Assembly: GCF_025140835.1 (NCBI RefSeq)
Contig: NZ_CP081153.1
Span: forward strand, 2,232,001-2,296,000
Length of the DNA: 64,000 bases
Direction: 5' to 3'
Source of the DNA: Aliiroseovarius sp. M344
GTDB lineage: Bacteria; Pseudomonadota; Alphaproteobacteria; Rhodobacterales; Rhodobacteraceae
Position 1 is the stretch's first letter. Each line of letters opens with the position of its first letter. Of the stretch, positions 27,695 through 35,342 are shown in pieces. A program made the position numbers and the translations under genes. Under the pieces are notes generated by a model. It did no database searches, was not told the origin of the DNA, and worked only from the letters and a program-made list of their open reading frames with translations.

Positions 27695-28722
27695 TGTCGG
27701 ATATCTCGATCCGAAAAGAAGGCAAAGCCGGGCGGATCACGCTGACCCGCCCTGACGCCCTGAACGCACTGTCTTACGCCATGTGTCTGGCCATCGATGC
27801 GGCCTTAATTGACTGGGTTGACGACGACGATGTCGAACTGATCGTGATTGATGCCGAAGGCGACCGCGCCTTTTGCGCTGGCGGCGACATCCGCGAGATT
27901 TACGAGATCGGCCAGTCCGGTGATCCCACACGGGCACAGCATTTCTGGCGCGACGAATACCGGATGAACGCGCGCCTGTTCGAATTCCCCAAACCCATCG
28001 TCAGCTTCATGCAAGGCTTCACCATGGGTGGCGGCGTCGGTGTGGGCTGTCATGCCTCGCACCGGATCATGGCGCGGTCCTCACGTATGGCGATGCCAGA
28101 ATGCGGCATCGGCCTTGTGCCGGATGTAGGCGGGTCTCTGATCCTGGCTCATGCACCTGGACGACTGGGCGAATATATTGGCATGACCGGGGCGCGACTT
28201 GCGCCCGGCGACGCGATTCATGCTGGTTTTGCGGATTTCGTGATCCGGCAAGCCGAATGGCCCGCGCTGAAGACCGACCTGATCCGCACCGGCGATCCCA
28301 GCCACATCAATGAGGCCGCAATCCCGGCGATCCCCGGCAACCTGTCCGCCATGCAACCGATGATCGACGCCCATTTCGACGGAGGCAGTCTGGTCGAGAT
28401 TGTAACCTCGCTGCGGAACGACGACAGTGTCTTTGCCATAAACGCGTTGGACCTGCTTGGCCGCAACTCACCGCTTTCCATGGCTTGCACGGTCGAAATG
28501 ATACACCGCCTTTCAACCACGCGTGACGTGCGCGCGTCGTTGGAACTGGAATACCGCTTCGTCTATCGCGCATTGGAGCAGTCCGACCTGATGGAGGGCA
28601 TTCGAGCCGCGGTCATCGACAAAGACCGCACGCCAAACTGGAAACACGATCTGGATGACCCATTGGCCGCGGCGGTTGACGCGATGCTCGCGCCCTTGGG
28701 CGACAACACACTGACATTCTAA
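27694..28722 (+). CDS. 3-hydroxyisobutyryl-CoA hydrolase (enoyl-CoA hydratase/isomerase family)
   Basis: Hydrolyses 3-hydroxyisobutyryl-CoA to 3-hydroxyisobutyrate in the valine pathway. The 342 residues are longer than a classic crotonase (about 260) and match the HIBCH subgroup. It has the oxyanion segment FCAGGDIREIYE near residue 60, QGFTMGGGVGVG near 108 and ECGIGLVPDVGGS near 133 with the catalytic acidic residues. Its start overlaps the acyl-CoA dehydrogenase stop by one base, and mmsB follows 11 bp later. A methacrylyl-CoA hydratase is not encoded here and must be elsewhere. Confidence 0.9.
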   Translation: MSDISIRKEGKAGRITLTRPDALNALSYAMCLAIDAALIDWVDDDDVELIVIDAEGDRAFCAGGDIREIYEIGQSGDPTRAQHFWRDEYRMNARLFEFPKPIVSFMQGFTMGGGVGVGCHASHRIMARSSRMAMPECGIGLVPDVGGSLILAHAPGRLGEYIGMTGARLAPGDAIHAGFADFVIRQAEWPALKTDLIRTGDPSHINEAAIPAIPGNLSAMQPMIDAHFDGGSLVEIVTSLRNDDSVFAINALDLLGRNSPLSMACTVEMIHRLSTTRDVRASLELEYRFVYRALEQSDLMEGIRAAVIDKDRTPNWKHDLDDPLAAAVDAMLAPLGDNTLTF

Positions 28723-28733
28723 GGAGACCTGCC

Positions 28734-29606
28734 ATGAAAATTGGATTTATCGGACTGGGCAATATGGGTGGCCCTATGGCCGCAAACCTCGCCAAAGCGG
28801 GCCACGAGGTCGCTGGCTTCGACATGGCCCCGGTTGATATCGAGGGTGTCACCATGGCGGCTTCTGGCGCAGAGGCGGCCAAGGGGCGGGACGTGGTCAT
28901 CACCATGCTGCCCAACGGCCAGATCCTGCGCGCCGTCGCCAACGAAATCGTCCCGGCGATGGACAAGGGCACCGCGTTCGTTGACTGCTCGACCGTTGAC
29001 GTCGAAAGCGCGCGCGATGTCGCCAAACAAGCGTTGGACGCAGGTTTGCTGCCGGTGGACGCGCCCGTGTCTGGTGGCGTCGGTGGCGCATCGGGCGGCA
29101 CATTGACCTTCATGGCCGGAGGCTCAGCCGAGGCGTTTGCCAAAGCAGAGCCTTTGTTTGACATCATGGGCCAGAAAGCCGTGCATTGTGGTGACAGCGG
29201 CGCAGGGCAAGCCGCCAAGATCTGCAACAACATGATCCTTGGCATCACCATGATCGGCACTTGCGAGGCGTTCGCGCTGGCCGACAAGCTGGGTCTGGAC
29301 CGCCAGAAGATGTTCGACGTTGTGTCGACCTCGTCGGGCTATAGCTGGACGATGAATGCCTATTGTCCCGCGCCCGGTGTTGGGCCGCAGTCGCCCGCCG
29401 ACAATGACTACAAACCCGGCTTTGCTGCTGAATTGATGCTGAAAGACCTGCGTCTGAGCCAGCAAGCCGCCGAAGCGGCGGATGCAGACACTCCGCTGGG
29501 TCAGGCCGCAACGGCGCTGTACTCGCAATTCGTCGAGGATGAAGACGGCAAGGGTATGGATTTCTCGGCCATGTTGCCGCGGTTTGAAAAACGCGGTCGC
29601 AGCTAA
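28734..29606 (+). CDS. mmsB: 3-hydroxyisobutyrate dehydrogenase
   Basis: NAD-dependent oxidation of 3-hydroxyisobutyrate to methylmalonate semialdehyde, the substrate of MmsA. It has 290 residues. The Rossmann start is GFIGLGNMGGPMAANLAKAGH, the substrate motif DAPVSGGVGGASGGTLTFMAGG lies near residue 115 and the catalytic Lys is in GAGQAAKICNN. AAGGAG precedes the ATG. It is the last gene of the acyl-CoA dehydrogenase-hydrolase-mmsB unit, and a Crp/Fnr gene starts 25 bp later. Confidence 0.95.
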   Translation: MKIGFIGLGNMGGPMAANLAKAGHEVAGFDMAPVDIEGVTMAASGAEAAKGRDVVITMLPNGQILRAVANEIVPAMDKGTAFVDCSTVDVESARDVAKQALDAGLLPVDAPVSGGVGGASGGTLTFMAGGSAEAFAKAEPLFDIMGQKAVHCGDSGAGQAAKICNNMILGITMIGTCEAFALADKLGLDRQKMFDVVSTSSGYSWTMNAYCPAPGVGPQSPADNDYKPGFAAELMLKDLRLSQQAAEAADADTPLGQAATALYSQFVEDEDGKGMDFSAMLPRFEKRGRS

Positions 29607-29631
29607 CCCCCGCACCGCTTAGACTGGCACC

Positions 29632-30291
29632 ATGAGCTGGACACAGGACACTGACGAAATTGCCGATTTGGACGCGCCCGCGCGAGCGCTTCTGGACACG
29701 CTTACCCCGGTCGACGTGCCCAAAGGTGCCGTGCTTTTTTGCCCGGGTGAAGCCGTCAAAGGCTATGTCGTGATGCTGTCCGGTCAGGTCGACGTGAACC
29801 TGATCGGCCCCAACGGACGCGACATTTTGCTGTATCGCGTCGCACCGGGGCAAAGCTGCATTCAGTCGACTTTGGGACTTCTGGGGGGCGACGCCTACAC
29901 CGCCGAAGCAATGGCCGAAACGCCTGCCCGGCTGGTTCTGATCCCGCGCGATGTGTTCTTCGCCCTTCTGGACAGCTCGCCGGGTTTTCGTCGGCTTGTG
30001 TTCGGCGCGTTTGCAGAACGTATGCAGTCGATGATGCAATTGATCGAAAACGTCTCGTTCATGACGGTCGAGGCCCGGTTGGCTGCGCTGATTTTGGACC
30101 GCGCGGGGCCAGATGGCTGCCTGCATATGACACAGGCCGAAATGGCCACCGCAATCGGGACCGCGCGCGAAGTGATCTCGCGTCGGTTGGAGAAGATGGC
30201 CCATGCGGGTTCTTTGGCACATGAACGTGGCACCGTTACGATCCTGAACAAGACAGCGCTGAACGAAATGGTGCGTGGCACGGCTTTCTGA
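29632..30291 (+). CDS. Crp/Fnr-family regulator without an FNR-type cysteine cluster
   Basis: A 219-residue regulator with a cyclic-nucleotide-binding beta-roll (about 30-125), a long dimer helix, and a C-terminal winged helix with EMATAIGTAREVISRRLEKM. The recognition helix keeps Glu-x-x-Ser-Arg, the FNR-type reading head. No four-Cys N-terminal cluster is present, so it is not an oxygen-sensing FNR. A perfect 17-bp palindrome lies 6 bp after its stop, in front of the DUF2892 gene, a likely target. It follows mmsB by 25 bp and could be read through from the valine operon. Confidence 0.9.
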   Translation: MSWTQDTDEIADLDAPARALLDTLTPVDVPKGAVLFCPGEAVKGYVVMLSGQVDVNLIGPNGRDILLYRVAPGQSCIQSTLGLLGGDAYTAEAMAETPARLVLIPRDVFFALLDSSPGFRRLVFGAFAERMQSMMQLIENVSFMTVEARLAALILDRAGPDGCLHMTQAEMATAIGTAREVISRRLEKMAHAGSLAHERGTVTILNKTALNEMVRGTAF

Positions 30292-30297
30292 ACCTCA

Positions 30298-30314
30298 ATG
30301 TGACCACGTCACAT
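30298..30314. promoter_or_regulatory. Crp/Fnr-type palindrome upstream of the DUF2892 gene
   Basis: ATGTGAC-CAC-GTCACAT, perfect 7-bp arms. It contains a TGTGA...TCACA pair typical of the Crp/Fnr superfamily. It is centred about 63 bp before the DUF2892 start codon. Confidence 0.6.
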
Positions 30315-30368
30315 GCCTTTTCCGACTCACCCGGCTAATATTGGGTCAGACATGGAAAGGAGTTCACT

Positions 30369-30563
30369 ATGCTCAAACGAAACGAAGGTAACCTTGATCG
30401 TATCCTGCGCGTGGTCGCTGGTTTAGCGCTGCTGGGATGGTATTTCTTCGCTGGTGGTCCAATCTGGGCTCTGATCGGTATCGTTCCCTTGGCAACTGGT
30501 GCCATAGGATCCTGCCCGATCTATTCGATCCTTGGCATGAATACCTGCAAACTGAAGAACTGA
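30369..30563 (+). CDS. DUF2892 small membrane protein (YgaP-like)
   Basis: A 64-residue protein: NEGNLDRILRVVAGLALLG, then a second hydrophobic segment and GSCPIYSILGMNTCKL. This is the DUF2892 signature, with two membrane helices and a conserved Cys pair near the end. The domain is often fused or linked to rhodanese and sulfur-handling proteins. AAAGGAG precedes the ATG. The Crp/Fnr-type palindrome upstream suggests control by the adjacent regulator. The molecular function is unknown. Confidence 0.88.
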   Translation: MLKRNEGNLDRILRVVAGLALLGWYFFAGGPIWALIGIVPLATGAIGSCPIYSILGMNTCKLKN

Positions 30564-30621
30564 GTTCAGAAAATCGCAACTATTGGGCGTTAAACCCAAC
30601 GTGTTAGCGAGTAAAACGGTA

Positions 30622-30647
30622 AACGCCGGGCAAGCTTGCCCGGCGTT
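30622..30647. terminator. Bidirectional terminator between the DUF2892 gene and dctM
   Basis: A perfect 26-bp palindrome (AACGCCGGGCAAG and its complement) lying between convergent genes. The T tract is short on both sides. Confidence 0.75.
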
Positions 30648-30687
30648 GTTGTAAGAGGGGTGGGCCGCGTCAGCGGCCCGCCCTTTC

Positions 30688-32079
30688 TTATTTCGTGATG
30701 ATCTCTGGTCCCATCAGCATGGTTGGCAGCCATGTCGACAAGAATGGGATGTACGTCACCATGATCAGGAACACGAACAACACAGCCAGGAAGGGCGCTG
30801 CCGCTCTAACCACCCGCATCATCGGCATTCCGGCGACGCCAGAGGTCACGAACAGGTTCAACCCGACCGGCGGCGTGATCATCCCAATCTCCATGTTGAC
30901 CACCATGATGATGCCCAGATGGATTGGATCGACGCCAAGTTCGATGGCAATCGGGAACACCAGTGGGGCCACAATCACGATCAGGCCTGAAGGCTCCATG
31001 AACTGCCCACCGATCAGCAGGATGATGTTGACGATGATCAGGAACATGATCTTGCCAAAGCCAGCCGACAGCATCGCGCCTGCGATCTGTTGCGGGATCT
31101 GCTCATCCGTCAGAACATGCTTCAGGATCAGCGCGTTGGCGATGATGAACATCAGCGTGATGGTCAGCTTGCCCGCATCAAACAGAGTTTTGCGGGTGTC
31201 TTCGTGAAAGAACCCCGTGATCAAAGCTTGAGGCTTTTGCAATAGTGTCTTCTTGCCTTCGCCTTTGTCCGCAAGCGGTCCCATGTCGCGGTAAATGTAG
31301 GTCGCCACTACGAAAGCATAGACGGAGGCGACCGCTGCAGCCTCGGTGGGCGTAAACAGCGCGCCAGTAATACCGGGAATGCCATAGATACCGACCATGA
31401 TGATCACGATCAGCAACAGCCCCCAAAGCGCGTCCGAGAAGCTGGATACGATCTCTTTCCAGCCCGCAAAGTCACCCTTGGGCATGTCTTTGATCGTCGC
31501 GATCACATAGATCGCGATCATCAGCATGACGCCCGCCATGATGCCCGGAATAACACCGGCAAGGAACATCCGGCCAACTGACACCTCAACCGCCGACGCA
31601 TAAACAACCATAACAATTGACGGTGGGATCAGGATGCCCAGCGTACCTGCGTTACAGATGACACCTGCGGCGAAGTCCTTGGTGTAGCCCACCTGACGCA
31701 TCGCCGCGATGACGATCGTCCCGATGGCAACCACGGTCGCTGGGCTGGACCCGGACAATGCCGCGAACAGCATACAGGCAAACACGCCCGCAATCGCCAG
31801 ACCGCCCCGGAAGTGACCCACACAGGCGATCGAGAAGCGGATGATCCGCTGTGCCACGCCGCCGGTGGACATGAAGCTTGAGGCAAGGATGAAGAACGGG
31901 ATCGCCAGAAGCGTATAGTGCCCGGCTTCCGCCTGATAAAAGCTCTGCGCAACCGACGCCAGCGAGGTGTCGGAAAACAGCAGCAGGAAGATGATAGAGC
32001 TCATGCCAAGGGCGACCGCGATCGGCACACCGATCATCAGAAACCCAACGACCATGGCAAAAAGGAATACGACGTCCAT
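30688..32079 (-). CDS. dctM: TRAP transporter large permease, DctM
   Basis: Large integral subunit of a tripartite ATP-independent periplasmic transporter driven by ion gradients. It has 463 residues and about twelve hydrophobic helices. LSGSSPATVVAIGTIV and TPPVGLNLFVTSGV are the paired ion/substrate-site motifs of the DctM family. A hydrophilic loop near residues 270-300 is typical of the C4-dicarboxylate subgroup. It starts 3 bp after dctQ, so the pair is co-translated. The substrate is predicted to be C4-dicarboxylates, from the neighbouring dctB/dctD. Confidence 0.94.
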   Translation of the reverse strand: MDVVFLFAMVVGFLMIGVPIAVALGMSSIIFLLLFSDTSLASVAQSFYQAEAGHYTLLAIPFFILASSFMSTGGVAQRIIRFSIACVGHFRGGLAIAGVFACMLFAALSGSSPATVVAIGTIVIAAMRQVGYTKDFAAGVICNAGTLGILIPPSIVMVVYASAVEVSVGRMFLAGVIPGIMAGVMLMIAIYVIATIKDMPKGDFAGWKEIVSSFSDALWGLLLIVIIMVGIYGIPGITGALFTPTEAAAVASVYAFVVATYIYRDMGPLADKGEGKKTLLQKPQALITGFFHEDTRKTLFDAGKLTITLMFIIANALILKHVLTDEQIPQQIAGAMLSAGFGKIMFLIIVNIILLIGGQFMEPSGLIVIVAPLVFPIAIELGVDPIHLGIIMVVNMEIGMITPPVGLNLFVTSGVAGMPMMRVVRAAAPFLAVLFVFLIMVTYIPFLSTWLPTMLMGPEIITK

Positions 32080-32082
32080 GAG

Positions 32083-32742
32083 TTATGCCTCCCCCTGCTG
32101 GTCTTGAAGTTGTTCGATCTCGTCCTCAACCTCGTGGCTGACGATCAGACTGTCCTGTTGGCCGCGCCAGATGCGGATGGTGGCCTGAACGAACCGGTAA
32201 AGCAGTAAGGCCATGCCCACTGGCAAGATGGCATAGGGAAGCACACGGGGCAGCTTGTCATAAGCTTCGCCTTCGTTGATCAAACCCTCCAAAAAGCGCA
32301 GAAAGTCAAGCATCGGCACCTGATCGGTGATGTACCACGCTTGCGACCGCGTTTGTTCGAACCCGGTCGGAAACCAACGGCCCGACGTGCGATCAAGCGA
32401 GGCATAAGGCGCCCAGTAATCCCAAGCCCCTTTCAGAAGCAGGAAGGCATAGATGATGCAGACCGCCGCCGAGACCAGCGCCAAAACTTTGCGCACGTTT
32501 TCCGGCAATATGTTGGTCAGAGCATCGACGCCCAAATGGGCTGTGACTTTGACGCCGTAGCTGACACCGAGAAGCACCAGCCAGGCAAACAGGATCAACG
32601 TGACTTCAAGTCCCCAGATCAATGACAAGTTAAAAACATAGCGCATGACCACGTTCACGAATGTGATCATCGTCATGAGGCCCAAAATGATGGCAATCGC
32701 CGTCTCTTCGAAACCCTTGGTGTTGTGAGTATGTGTGCTCAT
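32083..32742 (-). CDS. dctQ: TRAP transporter small permease, DctQ
   Basis: A 219-residue four-helix membrane subunit that joins DctM. It is longer than the common 160-180-residue DctQ because of a hydrophilic loop of about 60 residues (roughly 100-160, rich in Trp, Tyr and Asp) between helices 3 and 4. I recall that insertion from dicarboxylate-type TRAP systems. The conserved VTLILFAWLVLLG lies in helix 2. It is separated from dctP by 111 bp containing a strong hairpin, and is immediately followed by dctM. Confidence 0.9.
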   Translation of the reverse strand: MSTHTHNTKGFEETAIAIILGLMTMITFVNVVMRYVFNLSLIWGLEVTLILFAWLVLLGVSYGVKVTAHLGVDALTNILPENVRKVLALVSAAVCIIYAFLLLKGAWDYWAPYASLDRTSGRWFPTGFEQTRSQAWYITDQVPMLDFLRFLEGLINEGEAYDKLPRVLPYAILPVGMALLLYRFVQATIRIWRGQQDSLIVSHEVEDEIEQLQDQQGEA

Positions 32743-32815
32743 GGCTGTCCCCTCCCCATGAAGCTGGGCACGACAATGACTTTCGCAAAAGTCAGGCCGT
32801 ATCAGTGGGAATAAC

Positions 32816-32842
32816 CGGGGCCCGAGTTGTGGTCGGGCCCCG
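32816..32842. repeat. Intercistronic hairpin between dctP and dctQ
   Basis: CGGGGCCCGA-GTTGTGG-TCGGGCCCCG, a perfect 10-bp stem just after the dctP stop. On the minus strand it is not followed by a T tract, so it fits partial termination or 3'-end protection. That would yield more binding protein than permease. Confidence 0.65.
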
Positions 32843-32853
32843 AAACGCTCAGC

Positions 32854-33855
32854 TTAGTTCTGTGCGTTGATTTCTTGTGCGATGGCGATGTTTTCGGCAC
32901 CGACGTCAGCTTCGAACTGCGCCCAAACCGGTTTCATCGCGTCAACCCAAGCCTGACGCTGTTCTGCAGTCAGCTCGCGGATTTCTCCGCCTGCATCCAG
33001 AACGGCCTGACGGGCTTCGGCGTCAACCTCGCCCACAGCACTGTTCCGTGTCTCGGTGACTTCACGCATGATCGTGGCAAGCTGGTCGCGAACGTCCGCG
33101 TCAAGACCTTCCCACCAATCCACATTGGTCACGACCATATAGTCAAGCGCACCGTGGTTGGTTTCCGTTGTGCCATCCTGCACTTCGAAGAACTTTTTGC
33201 CGTAGATGTTGGACCAGGTGTTTTCCTGTCCATCAACAACGCCGGTTTGCAGCGCGCCATAAACTTCAGAGAAGGCCATCGGCTGCGGGCTTGCACCCAA
33301 AGCTTGCATCTGCGCCACCAAAACGTCCGACGGCTGCACGCGGAATTTCAGACCCGCAGCATCCGCAGGCGCAATCAGCGGCTTGTTGGCCGAGAATTGC
33401 TTCAGGCCATTGTGCCAGAATTCCAGGCCCAGCAAACCACGGCGAACCATGGATTGCTTCATCGCAACGCCAGTTTCCGATTGTTGGAATGCATCAACCG
33501 CCGCCATGTTTTTGAACATGAATGGCAGATCGAAAATGCGGAATTGCTTGGTGAAGGCTTCGAACTTCGACAGCGACGGCGCTGCCAGTTGAACGTCGCC
33601 TTGCAGCATCGCTTCAAGCACCTGATCGTCATTATAGAGTGTGGAGTTCGGATAGACCTCCATACAGGCTTTGCCGTTCATCTCTTCGTTCACACGGTCG
33701 GACAGCAACGAGGCAGCGATGCCTTTCGGGTGCTTGTCCGCGTTTGTGACGTGGCTGAATTTGATGACAATCTCGCCTTCGTCGCAAGCAGCCGATGCAG
33801 CAGTTACAGATGCCGACAGCGCGATCGCCGATACGGCCATGGTCAGGAATTTCAT
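32854..33855 (-). CDS. dctP: TRAP transporter substrate-binding protein, DctP
   Basis: Periplasmic receptor of 333 residues with a clear signal peptide (MKFLTMAVSAIALSASVTAA, cleaved after ASA). The DctP-family carboxylate-binding Arg is in GLKFRVQPS, and the partner region is GQENTWSNIY near residue 215. The start is fixed by GGAGGACACCAT; the longer open frame to 33939 is not coding. Tandem palindromes lie 180-235 bp upstream, next to the convergent end of dctD. A C4-dicarboxylate ligand is inferred from the family and from dctBD. Confidence 0.94.
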   Translation of the reverse strand: MKFLTMAVSAIALSASVTAASAACDEGEIVIKFSHVTNADKHPKGIAASLLSDRVNEEMNGKACMEVYPNSTLYNDDQVLEAMLQGDVQLAAPSLSKFEAFTKQFRIFDLPFMFKNMAAVDAFQQSETGVAMKQSMVRRGLLGLEFWHNGLKQFSANKPLIAPADAAGLKFRVQPSDVLVAQMQALGASPQPMAFSEVYGALQTGVVDGQENTWSNIYGKKFFEVQDGTTETNHGALDYMVVTNVDWWEGLDADVRDQLATIMREVTETRNSAVGEVDAEARQAVLDAGGEIRELTAEQRQAWVDAMKPVWAQFEADVGAENIAIAQEINAQN

Positions 33856-34035
33856 ATGGTGTCCTCCCAGACAGATATCCTCCGGCAGCCCGGTTGAGCG
33901 CCTGTTGTCTATTGGGGCATGGTTCCTCGACGGCACCAAGAAAAACGATCACGTCACCGTGATTTTTTTGTTTATTGAATAATTTCAAAATACTAACGAT
34001 CATACTTCAATTGCGCGAATATAGTTGAAACACTG

Positions 34036-34055
34036 TGTGAGCGGTTAGCCGCACA
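34036..34055. promoter_or_regulatory. DctD-type upstream palindrome 1 (imperfect)
   Basis: TGTGAGCGGTTAGCCGCACA, arms TGTG(a)GCGG / CCGCACA. It is similar in arms and length to the perfect palindrome 34 bp away and to the rhizobial DctD upstream activating sites (from memory). It lies about 190 bp before dctP. Confidence 0.5.
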
Positions 34056-34069
34056 ATAGCGCCCGGCAT

Positions 34070-34089
34070 CTGTGCGGAAATCCGCACAG
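34070..34089. promoter_or_regulatory. DctD-type upstream palindrome 2 (perfect)
   Basis: CTGTGCGGAAATCCGCACAG, perfect 9-bp arms around AA, centred 34 bp (about three helical turns) from the first site. It lies just past the dctD stop, about 225 bp before dctP. The core TGCGG-N4-CCGCA is the pattern I recall for DctD sites. Confidence 0.65.
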
Positions 34090-34100
34090 TTTTCCCATTG

Positions 34101-35342
34101 CTAGTTCCGATAGGTTTCCGGCCGAATCTCGTGTCGCGCCAGCTTGTCATAGAAGGTTTTTCGCGGCAGTTGCAGCTCTCGCGCTGCCGCAGAGGCACCC
34201 CCCCCGTGACGTCTGAGGGCGTCGATCAAGAGCGAGCGTTCCACCTGCGCTAACTGCTCGGCCAAGCCCGGACGCGCACCTGACACAGCGCTGTCGGCAT
34301 CGGACAATCCAAGCCCCATCGCAAAACGCATCGCCGCATTCATCAACGCGCGCGCGTTGCCCGGCCAGTCCTGCGCCATCAATCGGGCGATGACATCATG
34401 TTCAATTTCTGGCGGGGCCAATGCCGCCTGTTCGCTGGCAATCGAGACGTAATGGCGAAACAGGACCGGAATATCATCTTTGCGCTCTCGAAGCGCCGGA
34501 ATGCGGATGCGCAAGACGTCGAGCTTGTAAAACAGATCGGGGTTGAACTGCCCCGCCGCGACCTCTGCATCCAGATCGCGATAAGTGCCGGCCACAACCC
34601 GTGTCTTGCCCGTTCGATCCAGAAGGTCGAGCAGCTGATACTGCGTCGGTCCATCAAGCGCTGCCACCTCATCAAGGAACAGCGTCCCGCCTTCAGCGCG
34701 TGCAAAAGCGGCCTCAAGCGCGTCAGGCGTCAAACCGGTCGCGGGCAGCTTGGTAAATGGCCGCGTCGCGTCGCCAGACAAAAGATGCACAACTTCGGCG
34801 ACTTTCGATGTGCCTGACCCCGGTTCGCCGCAGATCAACACTTCTGCTTGCGCGCGCGCAGCCGCCCGCACCTTGTTGCGCAAGTCCTCAGCCAGATCGC
34901 TTTCGCCAAACAACAGGCGTGCAGCGGCATCGCCTGATTGAGCACGCGCCTTCAGCGACCTGTTTTCAAGCACCAGCACACGCGTGCGCAACGCGCGCGC
35001 CACCACCGCCAGCAACGCTGCGGGTTCGCAGGGCTTCTCAAGAAAATCAAACGCGCCTTCGTTGATCCCGCGCACGGCCGTCGGAATGTCCCCCTCGCCT
35101 GTCAGCAAAATCACCGGCAGTTCTGGGTCCACGGCCTGCGCCTGTGCCAACAGGGCAAACCCGTCTTTTCCCGGCATCCGGATGTCCGACAGGATAACAC
35201 CGTCAAACCCCGGCAGGATATGGTCCTTGGCCTCGATGTAACTGCCCGCAAGGATCGTCGTCAGGCCGTCCAGTTCCAGTGTCTGGCCCAGCGCCTCCCG
35301 GACAGTCGGGTCATCATCGACCAGAAGAACGGTGTTGGTCAT
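34101..35342 (-). CDS. dctD: DctD-like response regulator with a degenerate AAA+ domain
   Basis: A 413-residue NtrC-family regulator. The receiver domain (1-120) is intact, with phospho-acceptor D53 in LSDIRMPG. The AAA+ domain (about 145-375) keeps Walker B (GGTLFLDEV, 218-226) and LRER. However, Walker A reads GEPGSGTS, with Thr178 in place of the Lys. The whole GAFTGA loop that contacts sigma-54 is missing between RPFTKLP and EGGTLFL. The arginine-finger positions are Asn268 and Lys273. A Fis-type DNA-binding domain (about 365-410) remains. It overlaps dctB by 4 bp. It probably acts as a DNA-binding regulator that does not remodel sigma-54 holoenzyme. Confidence 0.9.
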   Translation of the reverse strand: MTNTVLLVDDDPTVREALGQTLELDGLTTILAGSYIEAKDHILPGFDGVILSDIRMPGKDGFALLAQAQAVDPELPVILLTGEGDIPTAVRGINEGAFDFLEKPCEPAALLAVVARALRTRVLVLENRSLKARAQSGDAAARLLFGESDLAEDLRNKVRAAARAQAEVLICGEPGSGTSKVAEVVHLLSGDATRPFTKLPATGLTPDALEAAFARAEGGTLFLDEVAALDGPTQYQLLDLLDRTGKTRVVAGTYRDLDAEVAAGQFNPDLFYKLDVLRIRIPALRERKDDIPVLFRHYVSIASEQAALAPPEIEHDVIARLMAQDWPGNARALMNAAMRFAMGLGLSDADSAVSGARPGLAEQLAQVERSLLIDALRRHGGGASAAARELQLPRKTFYDKLARHEIRPETYRN

